A DNA stretch of 36,331 nt from Brevundimonas subvibrioides (GTDB taxonomy: Bacteria; Pseudomonadota; Alphaproteobacteria; Caulobacterales; Caulobacteraceae): NCBI GenBank assembly GCA_002280475.1, contig NCEB01000015.1:1-36331 (forward strand), in the 5' to 3' direction. Below are positions 8,113 to 16,585 of this stretch, piece after piece. The notes beneath the pieces are model-generated. The model saw only the letters and a program-made list of their open reading frames with translations, searched no databases and had not been told where the DNA came from. The position numbers were made by a program, and so were the translations under genes. Numbering within the stretch: position 1 is the stretch's first letter; each line of letters starts with the position of its first letter.

Positions 8113-8690
8113 CGCCCGCCCATAGCCCGCACCTCGTCGCATCGGAAGCAGGTCTGGACGTGGTCGTTGACCATCCCCGTCGCCTGCATGAAGGCGTAGG
8201 TGATGACCGGCCCGCAGAAGCCGAAGCCCTTGGCCTTCAGCGCCCTGGACATCTCGACCGACACCGACGTCTGGGCCGGAACCCCCGCCATCGTCGCCGG
8301 CGTGTTCTGGATCGGCCGACCGTCCACGAAGCCCCACAGCCAGTCGGAGAAATCCTCGCCCCGCTCGCGCATGTCGCACCAGACCCGCGCGCCCCGGATC
8401 GTGGCGTCGATCTTGGCCCCCGAACGCACGATGCCCGCATCGGCCATCAGCCGCGCCCGGTCCCCCTCGCCATAGCGGGCGACCGCCTGCGGATCGAAGC
8501 CATCGAACGCCGCCCGGAACGCCTCGCGCTTTCTCAGGATGGTGATCCAGGCCAGGCCCGCCTGGAACCCGTCCAGCACCAGCTTCTCCCACAGGGCGCG
8601 GGGGTCACGTTCCGGCACGCCCCATTCGGTGTCGTGATAGGCGACATACAGCGGATCGGTCCCGCACCAGGCGCAGCGTGAGTCGGTCAT
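8109..8690 (-). CDS. tag: DNA-3-methyladenine glycosylase I
   Basis: A 193-residue Tag protein, a base-excision repair enzyme that removes 3-methyladenine from alkylated DNA. The family zinc site is intact: C6 and H19 near the N-terminus (RCAWCG, YHDTEWG), with H177 and C181 near the end (NDHVQTCFR), the same spacing as in E. coli Tag (C4, H17, H175, C179). The catalytic-pocket motif reads [14 protein letters not shown], with Asp40 where E. coli has Glu38. The [10 protein letters not shown] start is typical of the family. It is first in a two-gene operon with rnhB, overlapping by 4 nt, so both products act on damaged or abnormal nucleotides in DNA. Confidence 0.96.
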   Translation of the reverse strand: MTDSRCAWCGTDPLYVAYHDTEWGVPERDPRALWEKLVLDGFQAGLAWITILRKREAFRAAFDGFDPQAVARYGEGDRARLMADAGIVRSGAKIDATIRGARVWCDMRERGEDFSDWLWGFVDGRPIQNTPATMAGVPAQTSVSVEMSRALKAKGFGFCGPVITYAFMQATGMVNDHVQTCFRCDEVRAMGGR

Positions 8691-8736
8691 CGCGACAGCC
8701 TATCGACCGCCGCGTCGTCTGCCGACCCGCGACCGG

Positions 8737-9561
8737 TCAGAACCGGTAGTTCATCCCGATCCTGACCGCGTGAAGGCCGAACCGCCCGTTCGACCGCGTG
8801 ATGTCCGTCCCGGTGGTGTTGGGCGTCAGCACGAACGGATTGTTGGCCGCCGCGATGCCGCGACCGACGCGGATGTTGAAGTCCGGCGCCTCCAGGGAGG
8901 TGTAGATATACTCGCCCGTGACGGTGAGATTGCCCGCCAGTCGGTATTCGATCCCGCCGCCCGCCTGATAGCCGTCCGCCTGATCGTCGTTGATCGTGGC
9001 GTCGAAGCTGTTGACCCCGTTGCTGGAGAAGAACTGGTTCGACATCTCGCCGCTGGCACCGCCGGCGGTGCCGTAGAACAGCGCCGGTCCCATGGCATAG
9101 CCGACCCGCGCCCGGAGGGCGGCCAGGTTCTCCAGCTTGCGCTCAAACGTGTAGGAGGCCGGTGTCGTCGAATACGACGTCACGCTGTCCTCGGCGCTCA
9201 CGCCCGAATACTCGGCGACCGCGCCGACGACGAACGATCCGAACTGAAAGTCCCAACCCGCCCGAATGCCGGCCTCGGCCGCGTCGAAGTCGTCATCGCA
9301 CCCGTCGGCGGGCGTGTTGCCGTTGGCGGAGCCCCCGCACGAGCCGGGGCTGAAGGCGTCCGCCCCGGTCGCCGTCGTGACGGTGTCGCCGAAGTTGCCG
9401 TCCAGGTTCCGGTCGAAGCGCAGGCGCTCGTCGTCCTGATCGTTGGTCTGCCCGAATCCGCCGTGAACGCCGATATAGCCGCCGGACCAGTCCTGGCTCA
9501 GGGCAGGAGACGCTGAGAGCGTCAGGGCCGCGGCCGAGGCGGCGAAGAGAAATCTCGTCAT
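8737..9561 (-). CDS. Outer-membrane beta-barrel protein
   Basis: A 274-residue outer-membrane beta-barrel of the small porin/OMP_b-brl type. The signal peptide covers about 1-22, ending ALS before QDWSGGYIGVHGGFG, a classic first strand with alternating aromatics. Repeated amphipathic strands follow (for example WDFQFGSFVVGAVAEYSG, LAALRARVGYAMGPALFYGTAGGA, YRLAGNLTVTGEYIYTSL). The chain ends RIGMNYRF, with the terminal Phe that BAM substrates carry. An acidic, Gly-rich loop at about 50-90 holds two cysteines (SCGGSAN, DGCDDD) that may form a disulfide. It is related to proteins often annotated as Omp25/OmpA-like. The role could be surface structure or a small channel; nothing more specific can be seen. 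Confidence 0.82.
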   Translation of the reverse strand: MTRFLFAASAAALTLSASPALSQDWSGGYIGVHGGFGQTNDQDDERLRFDRNLDGNFGDTVTTATGADAFSPGSCGGSANGNTPADGCDDDFDAAEAGIRAGWDFQFGSFVVGAVAEYSGVSAEDSVTSYSTTPASYTFERKLENLAALRARVGYAMGPALFYGTAGGASGEMSNQFFSSNGVNSFDATINDDQADGYQAGGGIEYRLAGNLTVTGEYIYTSLEAPDFNIRVGRGIAAANNPFVLTPNTTGTDITRSNGRFGLHAVRIGMNYRF

Positions 9562-9676
9562 GGGTCAAATCCTGTCGTTGTCGCGGCGGGGACCAGGGTG
9601 CCTGTGGCGCATCCGCGAAAGGGTGGAGATCGGTCAGGGCCTGTCTTTCCGGGATAGGACGGCCAGTCGCCGCCCT

Positions 9677-9708
9677 GTCAGCCCCGCCGCCTGACCGGCA
9701 GGGCTGAC
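9677..9708 (-). terminator. Terminator-like hairpin after the ferritin-like gene
   Basis: GTCAGCCC (9677-9684) pairs with GGGCTGAC (9701-9708), and an inner GCCG/CGGC stem (9686-9689 with 9696-9699) closes a 6-nt loop, so almost the whole 32 nt folds. It lies 11 nt beyond the stop codon of the minus-strand ferritin-like gene and before the beta-barrel gene. No U-tract follows on the minus strand, so it may act as a 3' stabiliser or an inefficient terminator. Confidence 0.4.
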
Positions 9709-9719
9709 CGAGCCGCGTA

Positions 9720-10724
9720 TCAGGTCGTGCGGAAGCCGGCGGGGCCGTTCAGGCCGGCCGGGAAGAAGCCGCCCTGGGTCACGCCGGTGCCGGAGCGCAG
9801 GTAGACGATGTTCAACCCCTGGGCGACCGTGCGGCTGAAGGCGATACCGTTGCTGTCGCTGGGGAAGATGTTCGATGCGGCGGCGTTGCCCGTGCCTGTC
9901 GGACGCACGCCCTGATCCAGATCGGACGGACCGTCCAGGCTGTCGCGCGCGTTCGAGATCGCCTCGGTCGCGTCGATCAGGGACGGCGTCGCGATGCCCT
10001 TGGCCGACAGCACGGTTCGCACCAGGCCCGCGTGATAGGCCTCGGCCGCCAGGATGCCGGCGGCGGCCTCCAGGAACACCTTGCTGGTCACCAGCGGTGC
10101 GGCCCCCTTGTACAGGCTCACCCCAACGTCCTCGAAGATGAAGGCCCCCAGCAGGAAGGCCTCGTCCGAGGCATAGGGGTCGAACGCCTGTCCCGGCCCG
10201 ACCAGGCCGGCGGCGCGGGCCGCGCTGGAGAAGGCGCCGTTCGGATCGGTCCCGCCGACGTCGATCGCCGGCTGGGCCACGGCCGAACTGCCCAACGCCG
10301 AGCGCAGGAAGTTGACGTGGGCGACTTCGTCGGCCGCGATCTCGTTGGCGTAGCGGCGGACCAGCGGATCGGTGAAATTGACCTGCCGGCCCCCGATCAC
10401 CCCGCCTTGGGTACCCGTGCCACCGAGCGAGCTTTGCGGCAGGCCGGTGCCGAACGCCGCGAAGGAATAGAACTGGGCCTCCAGATATTCCAGCTGCAGC
10501 GCGAAGTTCAGGATCTCGACGTCCAGGTTCGGGCTGTTGGACGGCGGATTGCTGGGCGGGGCCTGGGCCACCGCCGTGTCCGACGAGCTTGAGCAGGCGC
10601 CCAGCACGGCCCCCGCGGTCGCGCCGACGGCGAAACCGCCGGCGGTCTTGAAGAACTTGCGCCGGTCGTTCAGGCGGGAAGCCCGCTTCTCGAGAGTTTC
10701 GAGGATGAGATCGGTCTTGGACAT
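9720..10724 (-). CDS. Tat-exported lipoprotein with ferritin-like domain
   Basis: A 334-residue ferritin-like (Ferritin_2 type) protein. The N-terminus has a twin-arginine motif, DRRKFFK (residues 20-26), a hydrophobic stretch, and then a lipobox VLGAC with C44, so it is probably exported folded through Tat and lipid-anchored. Candidate diiron ligands are spaced as in the four-helix fold: E79/E82 in LQLEYLEAQFY, E133 and H136 in ADEVAHVNFL, an acidic FEDVG helix, and EAYHAGLV. The family is linked to stress and desiccation; the reaction is unknown. The ATG at 10724 follows GAGG; the longer frame adds 18 residues before the real N-terminus. It lies upstream of the beta-barrel gene but is separated from it by a hairpin. 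Confidence 0.85.
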   Translation of the reverse strand: MSKTDLILETLEKRASRLNDRRKFFKTAGGFAVGATAGAVLGACSSSSDTAVAQAPPSNPPSNSPNLDVEILNFALQLEYLEAQFYSFAAFGTGLPQSSLGGTGTQGGVIGGRQVNFTDPLVRRYANEIAADEVAHVNFLRSALGSSAVAQPAIDVGGTDPNGAFSSAARAAGLVGPGQAFDPYASDEAFLLGAFIFEDVGVSLYKGAAPLVTSKVFLEAAAGILAAEAYHAGLVRTVLSAKGIATPSLIDATEAISNARDSLDGPSDLDQGVRPTGTGNAAASNIFPSDSNGIAFSRTVAQGLNIVYLRSGTGVTQGGFFPAGLNGPAGFRTT

Positions 10725-10825
10725 GCGGAAACCTCTGTGGGGCGACACTGCCCTTCCGCGAACAGATACTCGCCACATCCGTGGCGGTTTCAGCTTGGCC
10801 GTTCAAAACGCCTAATCTTCACAGT

Positions 10826-11638
10826 TCAGCCTTGGCTGATTTCCTCTGGAGAGGTCTTGGACATCCAGTGCGGTCGCCGCGCCGCCGCCGCTCGTCCCTC
10901 GACCGTCAGCGTCCCGTCCAGCCGGTCCAGACGCATCAGGGCGATCGCGCCGCCCTCACGCCCGGTCAAAACCTCGCCGGCGCGAAGCTCGCCGTTCAGA
11001 ACCTCCGTTCCCGGCGCGGGTGGCGGTCCATCGAAGGTCAGCGGCAGCATCCGTTTCTTGATCTCGCCGCGCCGCTTCATGCGGCTGGTCGTCTCCTGAC
11101 CGACGAAACAACCCTTCCTGAAATCGATGCCGTTCAGGAGGTCGAAGTTCGCCTCGATCGGAAAATGGGCGTCATGACCGCCGTCGCGGGTCGGGTCGGG
11201 TACGCCGACATCCAGCCTGTGCGCGTCCCAGCCGTCCTCTTCGGCGGTTGCGGTTCGCTGGCCCAGCGCCCGCCCGCCCAGCTCCGGCAGGCGGGGGTCC
11301 GTGACGAAGCCTTCCGCCGTGCCCGGCCAGCTGACGCACACGGGCCGCTCGTCGGCGCCGATCTCGACCTGCGCCCTCAGTCGGTACATCGACAGGCGCG
11401 CCATCAGGGCCTCTCGCCGGTCCGCCGCGACGTCCAGCACGACGCCGTCGTCCGCGCCCCAGACGAACAGATCGAACAGCAGCCGTCCCGGTGGCGACAG
11501 CAGGCCCGCGAACCGCACCTCGCCGGGAACCAGCGTCTCGATGTCCTGGGTCAGCAGATTGTGCAAGAAGGGCTGCGCGTCCGGCCCGGCGACCCGGATC
11601 AGGGCGCGGCTGTCGAGGCGGGCGATGCGATCGGTCAT
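10826..11638 (-). CDS. ygfZ: YgfZ/GcvT folate-binding Fe-S repair protein
   Basis: A 270-residue YgfZ-type protein, a tetrahydrofolate-binding paralogue of GcvT that supports assembly or repair of Fe-S proteins such as MiaB. The diagnostic motif is KGCFVGQETTSRM with C177, the redox-active Cys of the family. The N-terminal folate-binding domain (ALIRVAGPDAQPFLHNLLTQD) is present, and a shortened C-terminal beta-barrel (about 195-270) ends the chain. The ATG at 11638 gives the usual MTDRIARLDSRALIRV start. It is divergent from a GT9 gene with 93 nt between them. The window also encodes another Fe-S factor, ErpA, 2.5 kb away. Distinguished from GcvT (25408) by the KGCxxGQE motif. Confidence 0.92.
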   Translation of the reverse strand: MTDRIARLDSRALIRVAGPDAQPFLHNLLTQDIETLVPGEVRFAGLLSPPGRLLFDLFVWGADDGVVLDVAADRREALMARLSMYRLRAQVEIGADERPVCVSWPGTAEGFVTDPRLPELGGRALGQRTATAEEDGWDAHRLDVGVPDPTRDGGHDAHFPIEANFDLLNGIDFRKGCFVGQETTSRMKRRGEIKKRMLPLTFDGPPPAPGTEVLNGELRAGEVLTGREGGAIALMRLDRLDGTLTVEGRAAAARRPHWMSKTSPEEISQG

Positions 11639-11731
11639 GGGGTCAAGATAGGGGCTTCGGCACCGAAGCGGGAGGCGGAACGCCCGGTTCGCCCCACGGT
11701 CGCCGCGAAAGAATCCGTATACGGTGTCGGC

Positions 11732-12706
11732 ATGAGCTCCAGCTTCCCCATCCTCTACATCGCCGAGGCCGACGCCGAGGCGGCGGTGCTGTCTTCCGGG
11801 GCCCTGGCCTGTCTGGTCGACAGCCTGCCCCAGGCCGCGTTCACGGTGGTGGGATCGGCCGCCTCGGCGCCCCTGTTCGCCGATACGCCGCGCCTGGACC
11901 GGCTGATCGTGATGGACGGCAACGGCCGCTTCGAATGGATCGCCCTGTGGAACCAGGTGCGCCAGACACGCTGGGGCCTGGTGGTCGATCAGCGCGGCAC
12001 GCGGTTCTCCGAGCGGCTGCGCCGTCAGAAGCGGGCCGTGAAGGGACCGCCGCGCCCCGGCATGCACGCGGTCGAGGACGCCGCCTATGCCCTGCACCTG
12101 GACGACGTGCCTGCGCCCCGGCTGTTCCTCGGCGACGAGACGCGCGCCGCCGCCCAGGCCCTCGTCGGCGACGATCCGGCTCCCATCCTGGCGGTCGGGC
12201 CGGGCGCCGACTGGATCGGCAAGCGCTGGCCGGCCGAACGCTACTCCAAGATCGCCGCGCCCCTACTGGCGGACGACGGGCCCCTGGCCGGGGGTCGTCT
12301 GATGATCGTAGGCGAGGAGGCGGACCGAGACCTGGCTCACACCATTCGACTGGCGGTACCGCGCGCCCGAGTGATCGAACTTCAGGGCCGGCTCACCCGG
12401 CTTCAGACGGCGGCGGCCCTGTCGCACGCGGCCCTCTACATCGGCGCGGACTCGATCTGGACCCAGCTGGCCGTCGCGGCGGGCGTCCCGACCATCGGCG
12501 TCTATGGTCCTTCGGACGACAGCCGCGTCGGCCCTTGGGGCGGCGTCTCCATTCGCGGCGAACGCTTATACGACGAGTTTCGGGCCGTGGATCCGCACCT
12601 CAACCAGGCCATCCAGCACATGATGGGCCTGCCCGCCGAGCGGGTTCTCAAGGCCGCGCGGGCGCTGCTCGAAAAAAATCGCGCCGCTCAATCCGGCGCC
12701 GCTTGA
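11732..12706 (+). CDS. Glycosyltransferase family 9 (heptosyltransferase-like)
   Basis: A 324-residue GT9 protein related to ADP-heptose:LPS heptosyltransferases, so a role in LPS core or other surface glycan synthesis is likely. It has the two-Rossmann GT-B layout: an N-terminal acceptor half, then the donor half with GADWIGKRWPAERYSKIA, LMIVGEEADRD, and YIGADSIWTQLAVAAG leading to GVYGPSDDSRVGPWG. In classical WaaC/WaaF the corresponding block is NDSGLMHVAAA; here the His is replaced by Gln (TQLA), suggesting a divergent subgroup. The ATG at 11732 is the first that fits the fold; an in-frame extension upstream is antisense to ygfZ. A run of seven A at 12672-12678 near the 3' end is unusual in this GC-rich gene. 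Confidence 0.8.
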   Translation: MSSSFPILYIAEADAEAAVLSSGALACLVDSLPQAAFTVVGSAASAPLFADTPRLDRLIVMDGNGRFEWIALWNQVRQTRWGLVVDQRGTRFSERLRRQKRAVKGPPRPGMHAVEDAAYALHLDDVPAPRLFLGDETRAAAQALVGDDPAPILAVGPGADWIGKRWPAERYSKIAAPLLADDGPLAGGRLMIVGEEADRDLAHTIRLAVPRARVIELQGRLTRLQTAAALSHAALYIGADSIWTQLAVAAGVPTIGVYGPSDDSRVGPWGGVSIRGERLYDEFRAVDPHLNQAIQHMMGLPAERVLKAARALLEKNRAAQSGAA

Positions 12707-12726
12707 AACCCCCTTATAATGGCTGC

Positions 12727-12776
12727 CTGAAACCGAGCGCCGGACGGCCGGATTCGCACGTTTCAGACGTTTCAGA
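12727..12776 (+). promoter_or_regulatory. Repeated TTTCAGA motif before dihydroorotase
   Basis: The 100-nt gap before pyrC contains CTGAAAC (12727-12733), which is complementary to GTTTCAG (12760-12766), and the 9-mer CGTTTCAGA repeated directly in tandem at 12759-12767 and 12768-12776. The tandem is less GC-rich than its surroundings and lies 30 nt before the GTG start at 12807. The inverted pair could fold in the leader, or the direct repeats could bind a regulator. No known family was recognised. Confidence 0.3.
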
Positions 12777-12806
12777 CTCTGTTTTCGCCAAGGGAAGAGC
12801 CGCCTC

Positions 12807-14141
12807 GTGACCCAGACCTATGACCTGATCGTCCGTGGCGGAGAGGTGGCCAACCACGCCGGGCGCGGGATGGCCGACGTCGGCGTCGTCGACGGCCGCA
12901 TCGCCCGGATCGGCGACCTGTCCCAGGCCTCGGCCGGCCAGGTGCTGAACGCGACGGGCCTGACGGTCCTGCCCGGCGTCATCGACACCCAGGTCCATTT
13001 CCGCGAGCCGGGGCTGGAGTGGAAGGAAGATCTGGAGACGGGCAGTCGCGCGGCGGCGTTGGGCGGCGTCGTCGCCGTGTTCGAAATGCCGAACACCGAG
13101 CCCAACACGACCGATCCCGACACCCTGGCCGACAAGCTGGCCCGAGCCCGCGACCGGATGTGGACCGACCACGCCTTCTACGTCGGCGGCACCCACGCCA
13201 ATGCCGATCACCTGGGCGAACTGGAACGTCTGCCCGGCTGCTGCGGGATCAAGGTCTTCATGGGGGCCTCGACGGGCGATCTTCTGATCGCCGACGACGA
13301 CGGCGTCCGAAAGGTGCTGAACGCGGTCGCCCGCCGTGCCACCTTTCATTCCGAGGACGAATACCGCCTCGCCGAGCGTCGCCCGCTCGCCCGCCCCGGC
13401 GACTGGACCAGCCATCCCGAGGTCCGCGACGCCGAAAGCGCCATCATGAGCACCCGCCGGCTGGTGCGCCTGGCGAAGGAGACGGGCAAGCGCATCCATG
13501 TGCTGCACGTCTCCACCGCCGAGGAGATCGAATTTCTGGCCCATCACAAGGACGTCGCCACGGTCGAGGTCACGCCCCAGCACCTGACGATCGACGGCGA
13601 CGAGGCCTATGCCCGGCTGAAGGGCAATGCCCAGATGAACCCTCCGATCCGCAACGCCCATCATATCGCCGGCCTCTGGCGCGGCATCGATCAGGGCGTG
13701 GTCGATGTGCTCGGCTCCGACCATGCGCCTCACACGAAAGAGGAAAAGGCCAAGCCCTATCCCGCCTCGCCGTCCGGCATGCCCGGCGTCCAGACCCTGG
13801 TCCCGGTGATGCTGACCCATGTGGCGCAGGGCCGGATGACGCTGGAACGGTTCATCGACCTGACCTCGGCCGGGGCCCAGCGCGTCTTCCAGACCGCCAA
13901 CAAGGGCCGTCTCGCCGAGGGCTACGACGCCGACCTGACCCTGGTGGACCTCAAGGCCCGCCGCGTGATCCGCCACGAGGACATGGCCAGCCGCTGCGGC
14001 TGGACCCCCTTCGACGGGTTCGAGGCCACCGGCTGGCCCATGGCGACCATCGTGCGCGGCCGGATCGTGATGCAGGACGGCGATCTCATCGGCACAGCCC
14101 ACGGCCGCCCCGTGCGCTTCCAGGAGACGCTGTCTGTCTAG
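12807..14141 (+). CDS. pyrC: Dihydroorotase (class I, QxH variant)
   Basis: A 444-residue amidohydrolase closely resembling the proteobacterial class I dihydroorotase group (carbamoyl-aspartate to dihydroorotate, pyrimidine synthesis). Seen: [17 protein letters not shown], with H64 and the substrate-binding R66; the carboxylated-Lys candidate K149 in GIKVFMG; H181 in FHSEDEYR; H234 in HVLHVST; and D305/H306 in [12 protein letters not shown]. The usual HxH metal pair is QxH here (Gln62), which I recall as typical of this subgroup. The start is GTG, preceded by GGGAAGAG. Its stop codon shares CTAG with the convergent erpA. No other pyr gene is adjacent. A different cyclic amidase activity (allantoinase or hydantoinase) is less likely. 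Confidence 0.87.
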   Translation: MTQTYDLIVRGGEVANHAGRGMADVGVVDGRIARIGDLSQASAGQVLNATGLTVLPGVIDTQVHFREPGLEWKEDLETGSRAAALGGVVAVFEMPNTEPNTTDPDTLADKLARARDRMWTDHAFYVGGTHANADHLGELERLPGCCGIKVFMGASTGDLLIADDDGVRKVLNAVARRATFHSEDEYRLAERRPLARPGDWTSHPEVRDAESAIMSTRRLVRLAKETGKRIHVLHVSTAEEIEFLAHHKDVATVEVTPQHLTIDGDEAYARLKGNAQMNPPIRNAHHIAGLWRGIDQGVVDVLGSDHAPHTKEEKAKPYPASPSGMPGVQTLVPVMLTHVAQGRMTLERFIDLTSAGAQRVFQTANKGRLAEGYDADLTLVDLKARRVIRHEDMASRCGWTPFDGFEATGWPMATIVRGRIVMQDGDLIGTAHGRPVRFQETLSV

Positions 14142-14515
14142 ATGGAGAAGCTGACGCCGCAGCCGCAGCTGGTGGCCGCGTTCGGGTTGCGGATCACGAA
14201 CTGGGCACCGGCCAGTTCGTCGACGAAGGCGATCTCGGATCCCTTCAGAAAGGGCACGGACACGGGATCGACCAGGGCGGTCTGTCCCCCGGCCTCGACC
14301 CGCAGGTCGTCCGGCTCGGTGGTGTTCACGAGGTCGAGCTGGTACTGGAAGCCCGAGCAGCCGCCGCCCTCGACGGCGACGCGCAGCATCACGGGATGCC
14401 CCTCGATCTCGCCGAGCTTCGCCAGACGACGCGCGGCGCTGTCGGCGAGCACGATGCCTTCGGGCGATCGTGTGGCGATCTTCAACTCCAGCGGGGCGGT
14501 TTGGACGGCGGTCAT
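14138..14515 (-). CDS. erpA: Iron-sulfur cluster insertion protein ErpA
   Basis: A 125-residue A-type carrier (HesB/IscA fold) that delivers [Fe-S] clusters to apo-proteins. The three conserved ligands are present: C53 in GGGCSGFQY and C117/C119 in [11 protein letters not shown]. The [10 protein letters not shown] plus SCGCG pattern with a slightly extended N-terminus fits ErpA rather than IscA or SufA. Among likely clients encoded in the window is IspH, an Fe-S enzyme for which ErpA is a known donor in E. coli. It is divergent from dgt with only 60 nt between starts and convergent with pyrC, overlapping it by 4 nt. No good Shine-Dalgarno is visible before the ATG at 14515. Confidence 0.9.
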   Translation of the reverse strand: MTAVQTAPLELKIATRSPEGIVLADSAARRLAKLGEIEGHPVMLRVAVEGGGCSGFQYQLDLVNTTEPDDLRVEAGGQTALVDPVSVPFLKGSEIAFVDELAGAQFVIRNPNAATSCGCGVSFSI

Positions 14516-14575
14516 GACTGTCTATATGAGGCCGCCCCGCCCGGTTCGCAAAGCCCGGCCTTCCGGAATCCGCCC

Positions 14576-15757
14576 TTGAGCCAGCTTCCTGCCCGCGCGC
14601 CCTATGCCGAGACCGCCGAAGCCTCGCGCGGCCGTCTGGTCCCGGAGGCCCCCAGCCGGACCCGAAACGCCTTCGCCCGCGATCGCGACCGGATCATCCA
14701 CTGCACGGCCTTTCGCCGTCTGAAGGAGAAGACCCAGGTCTTCGTGGCGCACGAGGGCGATCACTATCGCACCCGCCTGACGCACAGCCTGGAGGTCAGC
14801 CAGATCGCCCGGTCCCTGGCCCACGCCCTGCGGCTGGACCAGGACCTGGCCGAGACGGTCGCCCTGGCCCATGACCTGGGCCATCCGCCGTTCGGCCATG
14901 CGGGCGAGGACGAACTCCAGGCCCAGATGCAGCCCTGGGGCGGGTTCGACCACAACGTCCAGACCTTCCGCGTCGTGACCAAGCTGGAGACCCGGTATCC
15001 GGTCTTCGACGGGCTGAACCTGAGCTGGGAGACGCTGGAGGGCGTGGTCAAGCACAACGGCCCGGTGACCCACAAGCTGGACGAGCCGGCCTGGAAGGCC
15101 ATCGCCGACTTCGCGCCGGGCTGGGACCTGCGGCTGGACAGCTTCGCCTCGCTGGAGGCCCAGGCCGCCGCGATCGCCGACGACATCGCCTACAACAACC
15201 ACGATGTGGACGACGGGGTGCAGGCGGGCCTGTTCACCCTCGCCGACCTCGCCGACGTGCCCCTGATCGGGCCGGTGCTGCACGCGACGCGGGCCGACTG
15301 GCCCGACCTGTCCGAGCGCATGCTACGTCTGGAGGCCGTGCGGCGCATGATCGGCGTCATGATCGACGACGTCCTGGCCGAGACCGAGCGTCGGCTGGCC
15401 GAGGACGGCATCGGCACCCGCGAGGATGTCCGGGCCGCACGGCGAACCCTGGTGCAGTTCTCGGACGGGATGCTGGCGGATCTGGGCCAGCTGCGCCGGT
15501 TTCTGTACGAGCGGATGTATCGGCACTACCGGGTCAATCGCACCCGCAGCCAGGCGCGGCGCATCCTGGCCGAGATGTTCCATCTGTTCATGGCCGAGCC
15601 CGAGGTCATGCCGACCGAATGGGGCGCGCGGGCGGCGTCGGACGATCCGCATCGCCGGGCCCGCGCTGTCTGCGACTACATCGCCGGGATGACGGATCGC
15701 TTCGCCATCGAGGAGCACAGAAAGCTGTTCACCCTCGACCTCGCCCTCGATCTGTGA
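14576..15757 (+). CDS. dgt: dGTP triphosphohydrolase-like HD protein
   Basis: A 393-residue deoxyguanosinetriphosphate triphosphohydrolase-like protein. These HD enzymes hydrolyse dNTPs to nucleoside and triphosphate and help set nucleotide pools. Seen: the family N-terminus [27 protein letters not shown], then the metal ligands H70 (TRLTHSLEV) and H99/D100 ([12 protein letters not shown]), and [14 protein letters not shown]. The only start that fits is TTG at 14576: upstream in frame there is no ATG or GTG near the family start. Divergent from erpA. Relatives of this length are often annotated only as dGTPase-like, so substrate preference is uncertain. Confidence 0.9.
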   Translation: MSQLPARAPYAETAEASRGRLVPEAPSRTRNAFARDRDRIIHCTAFRRLKEKTQVFVAHEGDHYRTRLTHSLEVSQIARSLAHALRLDQDLAETVALAHDLGHPPFGHAGEDELQAQMQPWGGFDHNVQTFRVVTKLETRYPVFDGLNLSWETLEGVVKHNGPVTHKLDEPAWKAIADFAPGWDLRLDSFASLEAQAAAIADDIAYNNHDVDDGVQAGLFTLADLADVPLIGPVLHATRADWPDLSERMLRLEAVRRMIGVMIDDVLAETERRLAEDGIGTREDVRAARRTLVQFSDGMLADLGQLRRFLYERMYRHYRVNRTRSQARRILAEMFHLFMAEPEVMPTEWGARAASDDPHRRARAVCDYIAGMTDRFAIEEHRKLFTLDLALDL

Positions 15758-15834
15758 TTCTTCGATCGGGGCTGAGGGGTTAGACTGCGGGGTCGGAGCG
15801 TCGATTCGCGCCGGCCCCCAAGCGAGGCGCAATC

Positions 15835-16581
15835 ATGTCCTACGACGACGACAATCGGCCCAGAGATCATGGGCAGAGGGACCGGGGCGCCTACACGCCG
15901 CCGACGGACGACGACCTGCCGTTCAACCGGGGTGGCTTCGACGCGCGCCGGGCCCCGCCGTCGAAGGCACCCCCCGTGACCCTGCTGGTCAGCGCCGGGG
16001 TGCTGCTCGTTCTGATCATCGCGGTGGTGCTGTTCTATCGATCCGGGTTGCGTTCCTCGACGGATGCCCCCCCGGCTGTCGGCACGCCCGTCGCCCAGAT
16101 GAAGGTCGAGGCTCCCCTCGAGGCCCAGCCCGTCGATCCCGAGGCCGGGGTCGGCCTTTACGACGAGACCTCCGAGACCCCGACCACGCCCGAATTCGCG
16201 CCGCCGCCGGAGACGCCGCTGCCTCGGCCAGCCCCGGCCCAGTCCACGCCAGTTCCCTTGGTCAGGACCCCGCCGAGCGCGCCCGAGCGACCCGCGCCTG
16301 AGCCTGCAGCGCCTCAAGCGCCCGTCGCGACCGGCGCGGGTGGCAACGCCGCCGTCCAGATCGGAGCCTACTCCTCGACCGCCGTGGCGGACCGCGAATA
16401 CGCCGCCGTCGCCGCCCGCTTCCCCAGCTTCGCCAGGAACGCGACCAAGCGGGTGCAGGAGGTGACGGCCTCGAACGGCTCGACGGTGTACCGGACCACC
16501 TTCACCGGTCTGTCGGCGGATGACGCCCGTGCCTTCTGCGCCGCCATCCAGGCGGGCGGCGGCGACTGTCTGGTGCGATAG
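15835..16581 (+). CDS. SPOR-domain membrane protein
   Basis: A 248-residue single-pass inner-membrane protein. The acidic N-terminus (1-47) is cytoplasmic, a helix spans about 48-68, a Pro/Glu/Thr-rich linker fills about 70-165 in the periplasm, and a SPOR domain covers about 169-248 (AAVQIGAYSSTAVADREYAAV to GGGDCLVR). SPOR domains bind denuded glycan strands at division sites, so a role in cell division or septal wall remodelling is likely. Two Cys in the SPOR domain (FCAAI, DCLVR) could form a disulfide. It sits 77 nt after dgt and 4 nt before nagZ, a cell-wall recycling gene, which supports a peptidoglycan function. Confidence 0.88.
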   Translation: MSYDDDNRPRDHGQRDRGAYTPPTDDDLPFNRGGFDARRAPPSKAPPVTLLVSAGVLLVLIIAVVLFYRSGLRSSTDAPPAVGTPVAQMKVEAPLEAQPVDPEAGVGLYDETSETPTTPEFAPPPETPLPRPAPAQSTPVPLVRTPPSAPERPAPEPAAPQAPVATGAGGNAAVQIGAYSSTAVADREYAAVAARFPSFARNATKRVQEVTASNGSTVYRTTFTGLSADDARAFCAAIQAGGGDCLVR

Positions 16582-16585
16582 GCGA

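Noticed and set aside
12672..12678. Run of seven A in the GT9 gene as a programmed frameshift site
   Set aside because: The frame ends normally about 30 nt later and no alternative product or stimulatory structure is seen.
12715..12720. A perfect TATAAT just after the GT9 stop codon
   Set aside because: No -35 box lies at 16-18 nt upstream, and the TTGAAA nearby is only 6 nt away, so a pyrC promoter here is not supported.
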